Below are positions 1-6,213 of a DNA stretch of 6,219 nucleotides, piece by piece. Source of the stretch: Chloroflexota bacterium (lineage in GTDB: Bacteria > Chloroflexota > Anaerolineae > B4-G1 > SLSP01); NCBI GenBank assembly GCA_012798275.1, contig JAAZNO010000342.1, positions 1 to 6,219 of the forward strand, in the 5' to 3' direction. Each line of letters starts with the position of its first letter. Position 1 is the stretch's first letter. The notes beneath the pieces were generated by a model that did not search any database, was not told the DNA's origin, and worked only from the letters and a program-made list of their open reading frames with translations. The translations under genes and the position numbers were made by a program.

Positions 1-30
1 AGCAGGGTTGGAGCAAGCAGGGTTGGAGAT
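1..30. repeat. 15-bp tandem direct repeat (two copies) at the start of the HAD gene
   Basis: Positions 1-15 and 16-30 are the same 15-mer except for the last base (AGCAGGGTTGGAGCA, then AGCAGGGTTGGAGAT). The unit is five codons long and stays in frame with the downstream HAD gene, so reading through it would encode A-G-L-E-Q then A-G-L-E-M. The repeat may continue to the left of the window. Each copy carries an AGGG that can act as a weak Shine-Dalgarno sequence; the second copy places it 6 nt before the ATG at 29. Whether the repeat is an untranslated leader or encodes an N-terminal extension cannot be decided from this window. Confidence 0.75.
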
Positions 31-718
31 GGAAAATTTCGTGATCCACGACATTATTTGGGACGCGGGCGGCACGCTCTTCGATACCTACCCGGCGGTG
101 ACCCAAGCCTTCGACGCCGCCCTGCGCGAATTTGGCGCGCAGATTCCCCTGGAGCGGATCCTGCAGCTGGCGCGCGAATCCACCCACTACGCCATCTCCA
201 TCCTGGCTCACGAAACGGGGATAGACGCCGACGCGCTGGAAAGCGCCTTCCGACGCCGCTACAACGCCATCGGCCCAGAGGCGCAACCGCCCTTTCCCGG
301 CGTGAAAGAGGTCTGCGCAGCCATCTGCGCCCGCGGCGGACGCAACTTCATCGTCACTCACCGCGGGCGCGACTCCCTCAACGCGCTGTTAGCCGCCCAC
401 GGAATGGAGGCGTACTTCAGCGACAGCATCACCGCAGAGGATCCCTTCCCCCGCAAACCCGATCCCACCGCACTCAACGCCCTCGTCGCCCGCCACGGGC
501 TGACGCCGGCGACGACGCTCCTCATCGGCGATCGCGCTCTGGACCTGCAGGCCGGGCGCGCGGCGGGAATGCGCACCTGCCTGTTTGAAGCCGGCCCCGA
601 TTCGAAGGCCGCGCCAGAGCCGGCCGATCTGGTCGTCACCTCGTTCCCGACACTGCTGGAACGATTGTCACCGGCTTCAGATTTTCCCCACGCCTCCGGG
701 GCGAACTCCCCCCTTTGA
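29..718 (+). CDS. HAD-superfamily hydrolase, subfamily IA (phosphoglycolate phosphatase-like)
   Basis: This is a cytoplasmic haloacid dehalogenase-type phosphohydrolase of 229 residues, a usual length for subfamily IA. All four HAD motifs are present. Motif I is WDAGGTLFDT, with the nucleophile Asp12. Motif II is the Thr110 in FIVTHR. Motif III is Lys143 in RKPDP. Motif IV is GDRALD, with Asp168 and Asp172 as likely Mg2+ ligands. Residues of roughly 15-80 between motifs I and II are mostly helical, as expected for a C1 cap. One oddity is that the second Asp of the classical DxD in motif I is Gly14 (D-A-G-G-T). DxGGT variants exist in some HAD groups as far as I recall, so substrate and even phosphatase activity stay open. 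I chose the ATG at 29 because AGGG lies 6 nt upstream and motif I follows at the normal distance. An in-frame TTG at 8 or GTG at 41, or a start left of the window, is possible. The last 15 or so residues (Ser/Pro/Ala-rich) look like a disordered tail. The gene converges on the large secreted-protein gene. Confidence 0.88.
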   Translation: MENFVIHDIIWDAGGTLFDTYPAVTQAFDAALREFGAQIPLERILQLARESTHYAISILAHETGIDADALESAFRRRYNAIGPEAQPPFPGVKEVCAAICARGGRNFIVTHRGRDSLNALLAAHGMEAYFSDSITAEDPFPRKPDPTALNALVARHGLTPATTLLIGDRALDLQAGRAAGMRTCLFEAGPDSKAAPEPADLVVTSFPTLLERLSPASDFPHASGANSPL

Positions 719-743
719 CGGCAGCGCGTCCCCATTTCGGAGG
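693..743. repeat. Imperfect inverted repeat between convergent genes, possible bidirectional terminator
   Basis: CCTCC (693-697) followed by GGGG (698-701) can pair with CCCC (730-733) and GGAGG (739-743), leaving a 5-nt bulge (734-738) and a 28-nt loop. The structure spans the HAD stop codon and most of the 29-bp gap, ending five bases short of the stop codon of the opposite gene. Neither side is followed by a T-rich run, so it is not a canonical intrinsic terminator. Its position is where a shared terminator would be expected. The pairing is visible; the function is inference. Confidence 0.25.
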
Positions 744-747
744 ATGG

Positions 748-3700
748 CTACGATTTCAACACCAGCGGCAGAAAGACGCGGCGCTGACTGGCGATGCGCC
801 GCGCGTAAATGTTGAGGTGTTCAAGCGCCGTATCCACACGCCCGTCCTCCCAGGCGACCAGCCAGCTGCCCCGTCCCGACCGCGCCACGACGGCCGGCGA
901 GTTGCGTGTGCTATCGGATGCCCCGGCAAATGAGAGCAGCTCCTCCACCGGCAGCCCCGCCGGGTTCAGCCACCGCCCCTGAATCGCGGAAGCGGCGCTT
1001 TCTCCCTGGACCATGATGTCCCAGGCCACCAGGAAACGCCGCCCGAAAGGATCATAGCCCAGCGCCGGGCGTCCCTCCTGTTCCGTCGCCGTCGCCGTGA
1101 GCGGGTATATCTCCCCCACAGGCACACCAGACTCATCCAGACGGCGCGCCATGATCTCGGATTGACCGGTCTCCATGTCAAAAGCAGCCCAGACCACGAG
1201 GTAGAAAGCGCGCTCCTCTGGGCCGGTCCAGGCGATACGCGGCTGACTCTCTTGCAGCGTTGGCGTATGCGTCAGCAGCTGCCGCGATCCCAGCAGGCTG
1301 CCGTCCTCGCCCGCCAGCACCTGTCCGGCAATGTCCCATCGCGGGACGTCCGGGCTGGCGGGATCCTGCTCCTGCCAGACCACGAAAAAGACGTTGTTGA
1401 CGGCATCATACGCCGCGTGTGGATTCCATGCCTGTTGCCCGGCGACCTCCAGGCGGGAGATGTTGACCTCGTCGCCCAAAAGCGCGCCGTCGTGCATGAG
1501 CAATTGCCCGTAGATGTCCGTCGTCCGGCTCAGGGGCTTGGTGGCCTCGAAGACGACCAGGTACACATTCGAGCCCGCGACAACAAAGGGCGCACGCAGT
1601 GTCGCCGGCAGCGCCGCGACGACAAAGTTACCGCCGCTGAGGCTGCCATCCGCGACAACCCGCTGCCCGACAATGCCCTCAGCGGCGCTCCACACCGCGA
1701 GAAACTCGTCGTCCTCCCAAAAATCCCAGGCGACAGAGACGCCGGTCGTCTCCGTGAGCATGTGCTCCGTGAGCGTGAGGGGCGCGCTCGCCAGGGAACC
1801 CTCTCCTTCCAGCAGATACGCCTGCACCGCCGTGCTCTGATTGCCGCCGCCGCCGAACACGGTAGCCCACGTCGCCAGAAACCGATCGGAGGTGTTACTA
1901 TAAGCAAGGGCGGGGCGCGTCTGCAAACGCGGCAATCCCGTCAGCCCAAAGTGCAGGCCCAGTCGCCCTCCATTGCGCTGGAGGCGTTGACCGTAGATGC
2001 CGGTGTTGGAGCCGGCGCGCGCATCCTGCCACACCACCACCGCCGTATCGGGATCGGAGGCGGTCGCCACGGCCAGCGCCGGGTCCGTTTGAGCGCGCGG
2101 GTCATCGCTCACAGGCGTCGGCAGCCCCCAGGGCAGCCCGCCGCTGAGCACACGCCGCGCCAGCAGGTCACCCTCCCCCGTCGGCGCCTGCCAGATGGCG
2201 AGATAGCCGTTTGAGTCAGGCCAGAAGGCCAGGGCCGGCGCGCCTTCCGCAATGACAGCCGTGCTGATCCGGAACTCCGGCGGCTGCGGGAGGTCCACGC
2301 TGAAATCGAGCTCCCGGCCGTAGAGCTGCGGCGTAGCGAGGCGCCAGTCGTTCCAGACGAAGAGCACCCGCCCATTGGTGGAGTTCGCCGTCACGGCAAC
2401 CCGCCGTTGCGCACCGGACGCAGCGCTGACCGCGACGTTGTTGCCGTCAAGCTCGCCCGCGGCGGTCACCTGCTGCGCGTAAATAGTCTCATACACCTCG
2501 CCGCGGCGGTCCTCCCAGGCGACCACGAACTCGCTCAAAGCCGGGCTGAAAGCCACGGCGGGGAAAGCCGCCGCCCCCGCGCCGTCGGAAATGTCGAGGA
2601 TCGCCGCGCCCAGAGTGCCCGCGCCATGCACCTGCCGCCCTCGCACGCGCGCGGGCGACGCCTGTATATCGGTCCACACCACAAGGGCGGCGTCAGCAGC
2701 AGCGGCTACCTGCGGCCCACTCTGCGCGCCTTCCGCCGCTACGATGGGGAACACCTTGCCATCCGGCAACCCCGCGCGCGTGACCCATCTCCCGTAAATA
2801 TCGGCCAGACCGTCAACCGCCGAGCGCTCCTCCCAGACCACCAGGTAACGTTCAACGCCCGTCAGGTAAGCCACAGCGGGCTGCGCCCGGAGCGTCGGGC
2901 TGACGGTGAGGGTCACCGCCGGGCCCAACAGCCGCCCATCGCGGTTGAGGCGCTGCGTCACGATATCCGACGTCGCCGCCTCACGCACGCTCGTCCAGAC
3001 TGCCAGGTATTCGTCATCGCCGGCGTTGTAGGCGAGCGCCGGGCTGCGCTGCGGGCCGGCCGCGTCGCTCAGCAGAAAGTCCTGGGGAATGGAATGGGTC
3101 TGCGGCGCCGGCAGCTCCGGCGGCGCAGAGGGTGTCTGGCAGCCGGAGAGGGAGACGTCATCCACATACATGCCCGTTTTCCCCCCACTCCCGTCGTTGT
3201 AGACGCCGAAGAGGAGCCAGAAGCTCCGCCCGATGTAGGCGCTCAAGTCGAAGCTGTAATGGCTCCATTGGCGGCTGTTGGAACGGGTCCAGAGCAAGCG
3301 CTCCAGAATGAGGCCCTGATCGTCGAGCAGCAGCACGTATTGCGCGTCGCCGACCATCGCCGACGGGAGACGCTGCACCCCGGCGTCGAGCTGCGCCAGC
3401 TGCACTTCCGTCGAGAGCGGGTAGAGCCAGGCGCTCAGCGTCGCGGTCACCAGCGTCGAGGGCAGACTGATCCGCTGCCGCGCCGAGGAATAGCCCAGCT
3501 GGTTCGCAGCGGTCGTCAATCCCACGCGCAAGGAGCGGGAAGGGCTGTGCGCCTGCTCCAGGCTGTAGTCGGCAGTGATGGGCGTCGCCGGAAAGTCCCA
3601 GGCCGTGGTCTGCTCGCAATTGCCGTTGCGCAGCCATTCCCAGCAGGGGGTGCGGAGGCGATACAGGCCGTGATCGGTCGACAGGAAGAGCAAATCGCGC

Positions 3701-4752
3701 CGGACGGCGACCAACCCGTGAGGCATGACATTCGGCGTCAGCCCCTGCAGCTCCCACGTGCTGCCGCGATCGTGGCTGCGGTAAAACTCACAGGCAGTTC
3801 CCTCGCCGGTCGCGACGCGCTCCACCGTAAACAGGGCCTGATCGGCGGCATACTCCGGCGAGACCGCCAGCCCCAGAATCCAACCGTCGGGCCAGTCCAC
3901 GGGCAGCCCCTCGCGGGCCTTCTGCCAGGTCAGCCCGCGATCCGTGGAACGGACGATGCCGTTCATGGGGAGGTCCTCCTCCCCGCTGCCCTCGATCCAG
4001 AAATAGCTCACCCACAACGTCCCATCGGCGGCGTAATTCGGGGAGAAGCTCACCTCACGGGGGATGTCCACCCATGAGATTGAAATCTGCTGCCACGTCA
4101 GCCCGCCGTCGGTGGAGCGGAGGGGAGGATTGAAGCCAGTAAGGTACACAGTGCCATCGGCGGCGAAATCCGGCGAGGGGAAGAGGTGATCGAGGGACGC
4201 AAATTCAAGCAGAGCGGCATGGAGCGGCGTCCAGCTCTCGCCGCCATCGGCGGAACGCCAGAGGTGATCCTCGCCAGCGGCGAAAACCACCAGCGCGCCC
4301 GTCGCCCCTCGAACCGCCGCGACGTCCCGGAAAGACTTCTCCGGGTCTGTCAGGACCGTCTGCCAGCTCAATCCGCCGTCAGTGGAGCGCTGCACGTAGC
4401 CGGTCGAATCGCCCGCAGCGCCGGCGACGAACAGCGTCGGATTCCAGGCAGCCGTCGGATCGAAAGCCAGGGCGCGCAGCTCTCCGTCGGCGCGGTACAG
4501 CGTCTGCCAGGAATCGCCGTCGTCGGTGCTCACCCGCAGCTCGTCGCCGGCGATCGCGTACACCGTGCGGTTGAGGTCATACGCGGGGGAACGCCAGAAG
4601 CGCGTCCATGCGGTCGGGATCACGAGCTCCCAGGCAGGTGAAACCACAGTTTCTTCAGCAGGGGGATTTTGAGGCAGGGAAGCGCCGTAGGCAACGCCAG
4701 CAGGCATCAACAAACTCAAGAGTACGATCGCGCTGAACCATCTCATCTTCAT
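748..4752 (-). CDS. Large secreted multi-domain protein: Asp-box propeller, jelly roll and 14 VVW repeats
   Basis: This is a 1334-residue exported protein of unknown function. Residues 1-24 form a Sec signal peptide: MKMR, then a hydrophobic core to about residue 20, with likely cleavage after AYGA. Residues 70-366 contain six good Asp boxes (S-T-D-x-G-x-T-W type, Trp at 82, 130, 174, 220, 276 and 333) and a degenerate seventh at 358-363, which fits a BNR/sortilin-like beta-propeller. Residues 370-540 look like a jelly-roll carbohydrate-binding-type domain ending in MYVDDVSLSGC. Residues 565-1320 hold 14 repeats with a YLVVWED-like core followed by a DIYGQRL-like strand. The C-terminus is RVFLPLVLKS. 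I see no catalytic motif, so a binding, adhesion or scaffold role is the most likely inference; the Asp boxes alone do not make it a sialidase. The ATG at 4752 has AGGAG 8 nt upstream. The gene follows the kinase gene by 85 bp on the same strand and may be co-transcribed with it. I do not recognise a named family for the whole protein. Confidence 0.93.
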   Translation of the reverse strand: MKMRWFSAIVLLSLLMPAGVAYGASLPQNPPAEETVVSPAWELVIPTAWTRFWRSPAYDLNRTVYAIAGDELRVSTDDGDSWQTLYRADGELRALAFDPTAAWNPTLFVAGAAGDSTGYVQRSTDGGLSWQTVLTDPEKSFRDVAAVRGATGALVVFAAGEDHLWRSADGGESWTPLHAALLEFASLDHLFPSPDFAADGTVYLTGFNPPLRSTDGGLTWQQISISWVDIPREVSFSPNYAADGTLWVSYFWIEGSGEEDLPMNGIVRSTDRGLTWQKAREGLPVDWPDGWILGLAVSPEYAADQALFTVERVATGEGTACEFYRSHDRGSTWELQGLTPNVMPHGLVAVRRDLLFLSTDHGLYRLRTPCWEWLRNGNCEQTTAWDFPATPITADYSLEQAHSPSRSLRVGLTTAANQLGYSSARQRISLPSTLVTATLSAWLYPLSTEVQLAQLDAGVQRLPSAMVGDAQYVLLLDDQGLILERLLWTRSNSRQWSHYSFDLSAYIGRSFWLLFGVYNDGSGGKTGMYVDDVSLSGCQTPSAPPELPAPQTHSIPQDFLLSDAAGPQRSPALAYNAGDDEYLAVWTSVREAATSDIVTQRLNRDGRLLGPAVTLTVSPTLRAQPAVAYLTGVERYLVVWEERSAVDGLADIYGRWVTRAGLPDGKVFPIVAAEGAQSGPQVAAAADAALVVWTDIQASPARVRGRQVHGAGTLGAAILDISDGAGAAAFPAVAFSPALSEFVVAWEDRRGEVYETIYAQQVTAAGELDGNNVAVSAASGAQRRVAVTANSTNGRVLFVWNDWRLATPQLYGRELDFSVDLPQPPEFRISTAVIAEGAPALAFWPDSNGYLAIWQAPTGEGDLLARRVLSGGLPWGLPTPVSDDPRAQTDPALAVATASDPDTAVVVWQDARAGSNTGIYGQRLQRNGGRLGLHFGLTGLPRLQTRPALAYSNTSDRFLATWATVFGGGGNQSTAVQAYLLEGEGSLASAPLTLTEHMLTETTGVSVAWDFWEDDEFLAVWSAAEGIVGQRVVADGSLSGGNFVVAALPATLRAPFVVAGSNVYLVVFEATKPLSRTTDIYGQLLMHDGALLGDEVNISRLEVAGQQAWNPHAAYDAVNNVFFVVWQEQDPASPDVPRWDIAGQVLAGEDGSLLGSRQLLTHTPTLQESQPRIAWTGPEERAFYLVVWAAFDMETGQSEIMARRLDESGVPVGEIYPLTATATEQEGRPALGYDPFGRRFLVAWDIMVQGESAASAIQGRWLNPAGLPVEELLSFAGASDSTRNSPAVVARSGRGSWLVAWEDGRVDTALEHLNIYARRIASQRRVFLPLVLKS
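751..780 (-). other. Hydrophobic C-terminal tail RVFLPLVLKS, possible surface-sorting signal
   Basis: The last ten residues (1325-1334) of the large secreted protein are two basic residues' worth of linker (Arg1324-Arg1325) followed by F-L-P-L-V-L-K-S. The tail follows the last VVW repeat directly. From recall, similar (Y/F)LPL(V/I)(L/V/M)(K/R) ends are common on exported proteins of Chloroflexota. It is too short to be a membrane anchor and is not an LPxTG sortase signal, since there is no TG and no transmembrane segment after it. A sorting or anchoring role is inference. Confidence 0.5.
778..3060 (-). other. Fourteen tandem ~54-residue VVW repeats (probable beta-propeller blades)
   Basis: Residues 565-1325 of the large protein form a repeat array. 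The core is P-A-h-A-Y, about eight residues, then Y/F-L-V-V-W-E/Q-D. The core aromatic falls at residues 586, 640, 693, 746, 800, 854, 908, 962, 1021, 1068 (Phe instead of Trp), 1126, 1188, 1244 and 1301. Each is followed about 10-20 residues later by a second strand such as DIVTQRL, DIYGRWV, GIYGQRL, DIYGQLL or NIYARRI, and then a turn rich in Gly. The first eight repeats are spaced 53-54 residues apart with striking regularity; the last six are looser (47-62). Fourteen units would fit two seven-bladed propellers, but one long superhelix or an 8+6 split is also possible. Such repeats usually bind proteins, glycans or surfaces. Confidence 0.8.
3133..3645 (-). other. Jelly-roll (carbohydrate-binding-like) domain of the large secreted protein
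   Basis: Residues 370-540 begin with a W-x-x-N-G-N-C-E motif resembling the N-G-G-F-E start of many bacterial beta-sandwich modules. A ligand-domain-like AHSPSRSLRVGL segment (401-412) follows, then alternating hydrophobic strands including TLSAWLYP and QYVLLLD. The domain closes with the FDLSAYIGRSFWLLFGVYND and MYVDDVSL strands. Three cysteines (370, 379, 538) sit at its ends and could form a disulfide that pins the termini together. The fold assignment comes from strand pattern and recalled similarity; the ligand is unknown. It links the Asp-box propeller to the VVW repeat array. Confidence 0.6.
3655..4533 (-). other. Asp-box (BNR-like) beta-propeller region of the large secreted protein
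   Basis: Residues 74-366 contain repeated Asp boxes: VSTDDGDSW (74-82), RSTDGGLSW (122-130), RSADGGESW (166-174), RSTDGGLTW (212-220), RSTDRGLTW (268-276) and RSHDRGSTW (325-333). A weak LSTDHGLYR (357-365) follows. Asp boxes are turn motifs at blade edges in sialidases, sortilin/Vps10 proteins and Ycf48-like proteins. Seven boxes suggest one propeller of about seven blades. No sialidase FRIP motif is visible, so enzymatic activity is not supported. At DNA level three of the boxes retain a near-identical stretch (around 3921-3950, 4091-4120 and 4361-4390). Confidence 0.8.
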
Positions 4753-4760
4753 CGCTACAT

Positions 4761-4765
4761 CTCCT
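4761..4765 (-). promoter_or_regulatory. Shine-Dalgarno AGGAG for the large secreted protein
   Basis: On the minus strand AGGAG lies 8 nt before the ATG at 4752. It favours that codon over the in-frame ATG two codons later (the protein begins M-K-M-R). The rest of the 85-bp gap to the kinase stop codon contains G-rich repeats (AAGGGG twice) and a short T5 run, but no clear -35/-10 pair and no stable hairpin. Read-through from the kinase gene is therefore plausible. Confidence 0.7.
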
Positions 4766-4837
4766 GTCCTGCCCTGTTAAAAACAATCAACCGTCTATCC
4801 CATCACCCAGCACCCCTTGCCCCTTACCTCTACGCCG

Positions 4838-6127
4838 TCACGCCGGCAACGCAAACGAGAAGGTGCTGCCCTTACCCAATTCGCTCTCCACCCAAATGCG
4901 GCCGCCATGGGCTTCCACCGCCATTTTGCAGAAGGTGAGTCCCAGGCCAGTGCCGCGATGCGCTCGAGCGTCTTTCTCCGCCTGCGTGAACTTCTCGAAA
5001 ATGCGCCCCAGGAACTCCGGGGGGATGCCGCTGCCCGTGTCCTCCACGCTGATGACCGCTTCAACGGGACGGCGTTCCAGGCGCAGGGTGATGACGCCCC
5101 CCTCAGAGGTGTGCTTGATGGCGTTGGAGAGCAAGTTGGCGACCACCCGCCCGATGAGCTGCCGATCGCACATGACAGCCGGTATCTGCGGGTCAGCCTC
5201 GACGCGCAGGGTCAGCTCCTCTAACTGTGCCAGCCCCGCGACGGCGGCGGCACTTTCCTGCAACAGCGTCGGGAGATGCACCGGCTCCAACGTCAACTGC
5301 AATTTGCCGGCTTCCATCTTGCTCACATCGAGCATCTCGCTCACCATGGTGATGAGCATGTGCCCGCTGTGACGGGCGTTGCTGAGCAGCTGTTGCTGGG
5401 TCTCGGTCAGATGATCGCCCAACATCATCCCCAGCAAGTCCAGCACGCCGAGCAGGGAGGTGATGGGATTGCGCAGATCGTGGACGAGCATGTCAGTGAG
5501 GTTCTGCCGCAAGCGCTCGGATTCCCGCAACTCGCGATTCGAGCGGTGCAGACGTTCGGTCACCGCGCCGGCCAGCATGGACGTCACCATCATCGGCACG
5601 CACAACGTCACCCAATTGACCAGCAACAGCCCGCCCAAAGAGGTAGCATCAATAGACAGTCCCCAGATGGGGACGAGGTCAATCACTCCCCAATACAGCA
5701 GCAGTAAGACGACGCCATAGCCGATGGCGCTCACGAGGCCTACGCCGACCGCGCCCTTCTGCCCCAGCAGGAAGGCGGCGCCCACCACCAGCAGCAAGTA
5801 CAACGCCACCGTAGGGGACATCGGTCCGCCGGTGAGGTGCACGACCACGGTCACCAACACCGTGTAGACGATCATCGCCACCCATGCCAGGGTATGAGCC
5901 GGCCAGCCTCGCTCCAGTCCGTACAACCCGCCCAGGCTAAACAGCAGGGTGCCAAAAGCCAGCCCGGTGAGGGGGCGCGTAGGGATCTGCAAGGCGAACG
6001 TGCGACTGCCGGCGGCGAAAATCAGCATACTCAACCCGGCAGTGAGAATGCCCACGGCGATGAAGACGCTGTGCAGGTCTTGAACCAGGGTATCTTCTTT
6101 GGAACCCGGGATCGGCGCGTTTCCCAT
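4838..6127 (-). CDS. Membrane-bound sensor histidine kinase (six TM, HisKA + HATPase_c)
   Basis: This 429-residue protein should autophosphorylate on histidine in response to a signal and pass the phosphate to a response regulator, which is not in this window. The N-terminal half has six likely membrane segments at about 20-39, 53-71, 78-98, 104-121, 124-146 and 165-190, with only short loops, so there is no extracytoplasmic sensor domain. A charged helical linker (191-210) follows without an obvious HAMP domain. The H-box is LVHDLRNPITSLLG with His216. The ATPase domain shows the N-box NLLSNAIKHT (331-340, Asn335), the G1 box DTGSGIPP (363-370), the F-box IFEKF and the G2 box RGTGLGL (391-397). 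It ends GSTFSFALPA, the normal end of the domain, so the gene is complete with no receiver domain. The ATG at 6127 has GAGG 7 nt upstream on the minus strand. Short-loop six-TM sensors may sense membrane state or small hydrophobic ligands; that is inference. The stimulus is unknown. Confidence 0.94.
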   Translation of the reverse strand: MGNAPIPGSKEDTLVQDLHSVFIAVGILTAGLSMLIFAAGSRTFALQIPTRPLTGLAFGTLLFSLGGLYGLERGWPAHTLAWVAMIVYTVLVTVVVHLTGGPMSPTVALYLLLVVGAAFLLGQKGAVGVGLVSAIGYGVVLLLLYWGVIDLVPIWGLSIDATSLGGLLLVNWVTLCVPMMVTSMLAGAVTERLHRSNRELRESERLRQNLTDMLVHDLRNPITSLLGVLDLLGMMLGDHLTETQQQLLSNARHSGHMLITMVSEMLDVSKMEAGKLQLTLEPVHLPTLLQESAAAVAGLAQLEELTLRVEADPQIPAVMCDRQLIGRVVANLLSNAIKHTSEGGVITLRLERRPVEAVISVEDTGSGIPPEFLGRIFEKFTQAEKDARAHRGTGLGLTFCKMAVEAHGGRIWVESELGKGSTFSFALPA

Positions 6128-6160
6128 ACTGCCCCCTCTTGGCTCACCCTCTCTACATCT

Positions 6161-6189
6161 ATTCTAACGTACCTTGTACAAACATGCAA
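6161..6189 (-). promoter_or_regulatory. Sigma70-type promoter for the histidine kinase (and perhaps the secreted protein)
   Basis: On the minus strand a -35 element TTGCAT (6189-6184) is separated by exactly 17 nt from a -10 element TAGAAT (6166-6161). They match the TTGACA and TATAAT consensus at 4/6 and 5/6. Transcription would start near 6154, giving a leader of about 27 nt that contains the Shine-Dalgarno. The spacer holds an 8-bp palindrome TTGTACAA (6174-6181), a possible operator half-site. The region is more AT-rich than its surroundings. Confidence 0.6.
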
Positions 6190-6201
6190 GAGCCAACACT
6201 C

Positions 6202-6213
6202 GTTCCCTGGAAC
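6202..6213. repeat. Perfect inverted repeat GTTCC-CT-GGAAC upstream of the kinase promoter
   Basis: The 12-bp sequence GTTCCCTGGAAC has two 5-bp arms around a 2-bp centre. Its centre is about 53 bp upstream of the predicted start site near 6154, just beyond the -35 box, a position typical for an activator site. It could equally be part of a structure belonging to the next gene beyond the window edge, or chance. No regulator family is assigned. Confidence 0.3.

Noticed and set aside
751..780. LPxTG-type sortase signal at the C-terminus
   Set aside because: The tail reads LPLVLKS: no T-G after LP, no following transmembrane segment, and the LP sits too close to the end.
1162..2214. A 350-codon open frame on the plus strand
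   Set aside because: It lies in the same antisense register as the previous one, with low-complexity Arg/Gln/His-rich translation and no ribosome-binding site or recognisable motif; it is a shadow of the VVW repeat array.
2407..4077. A 556-codon open frame on the plus strand opposite the large secreted-protein gene
   Set aside because: Its codon boundaries coincide with those of the minus-strand gene, a register in which stops need TTA, CTA or TCA codons on the real strand; these are rare in GC-rich genes. The translation is Arg/His/Ala-rich without domains, whereas the opposite strand shows a signal peptide and repeats.
3655..4533. Sialidase or glycosyl hydrolase call from the Asp boxes
   Set aside because: Asp boxes occur in many non-enzymatic propellers, and I see no FRIP motif or arginine triad.
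4753..4837. A separate promoter or an intrinsic terminator in the gap between kinase and secreted-protein genes
   Set aside because: TTGATT on the minus strand has no acceptable -10 at 16-18 nt, and the short T5 run is not preceded by a stable hairpin.
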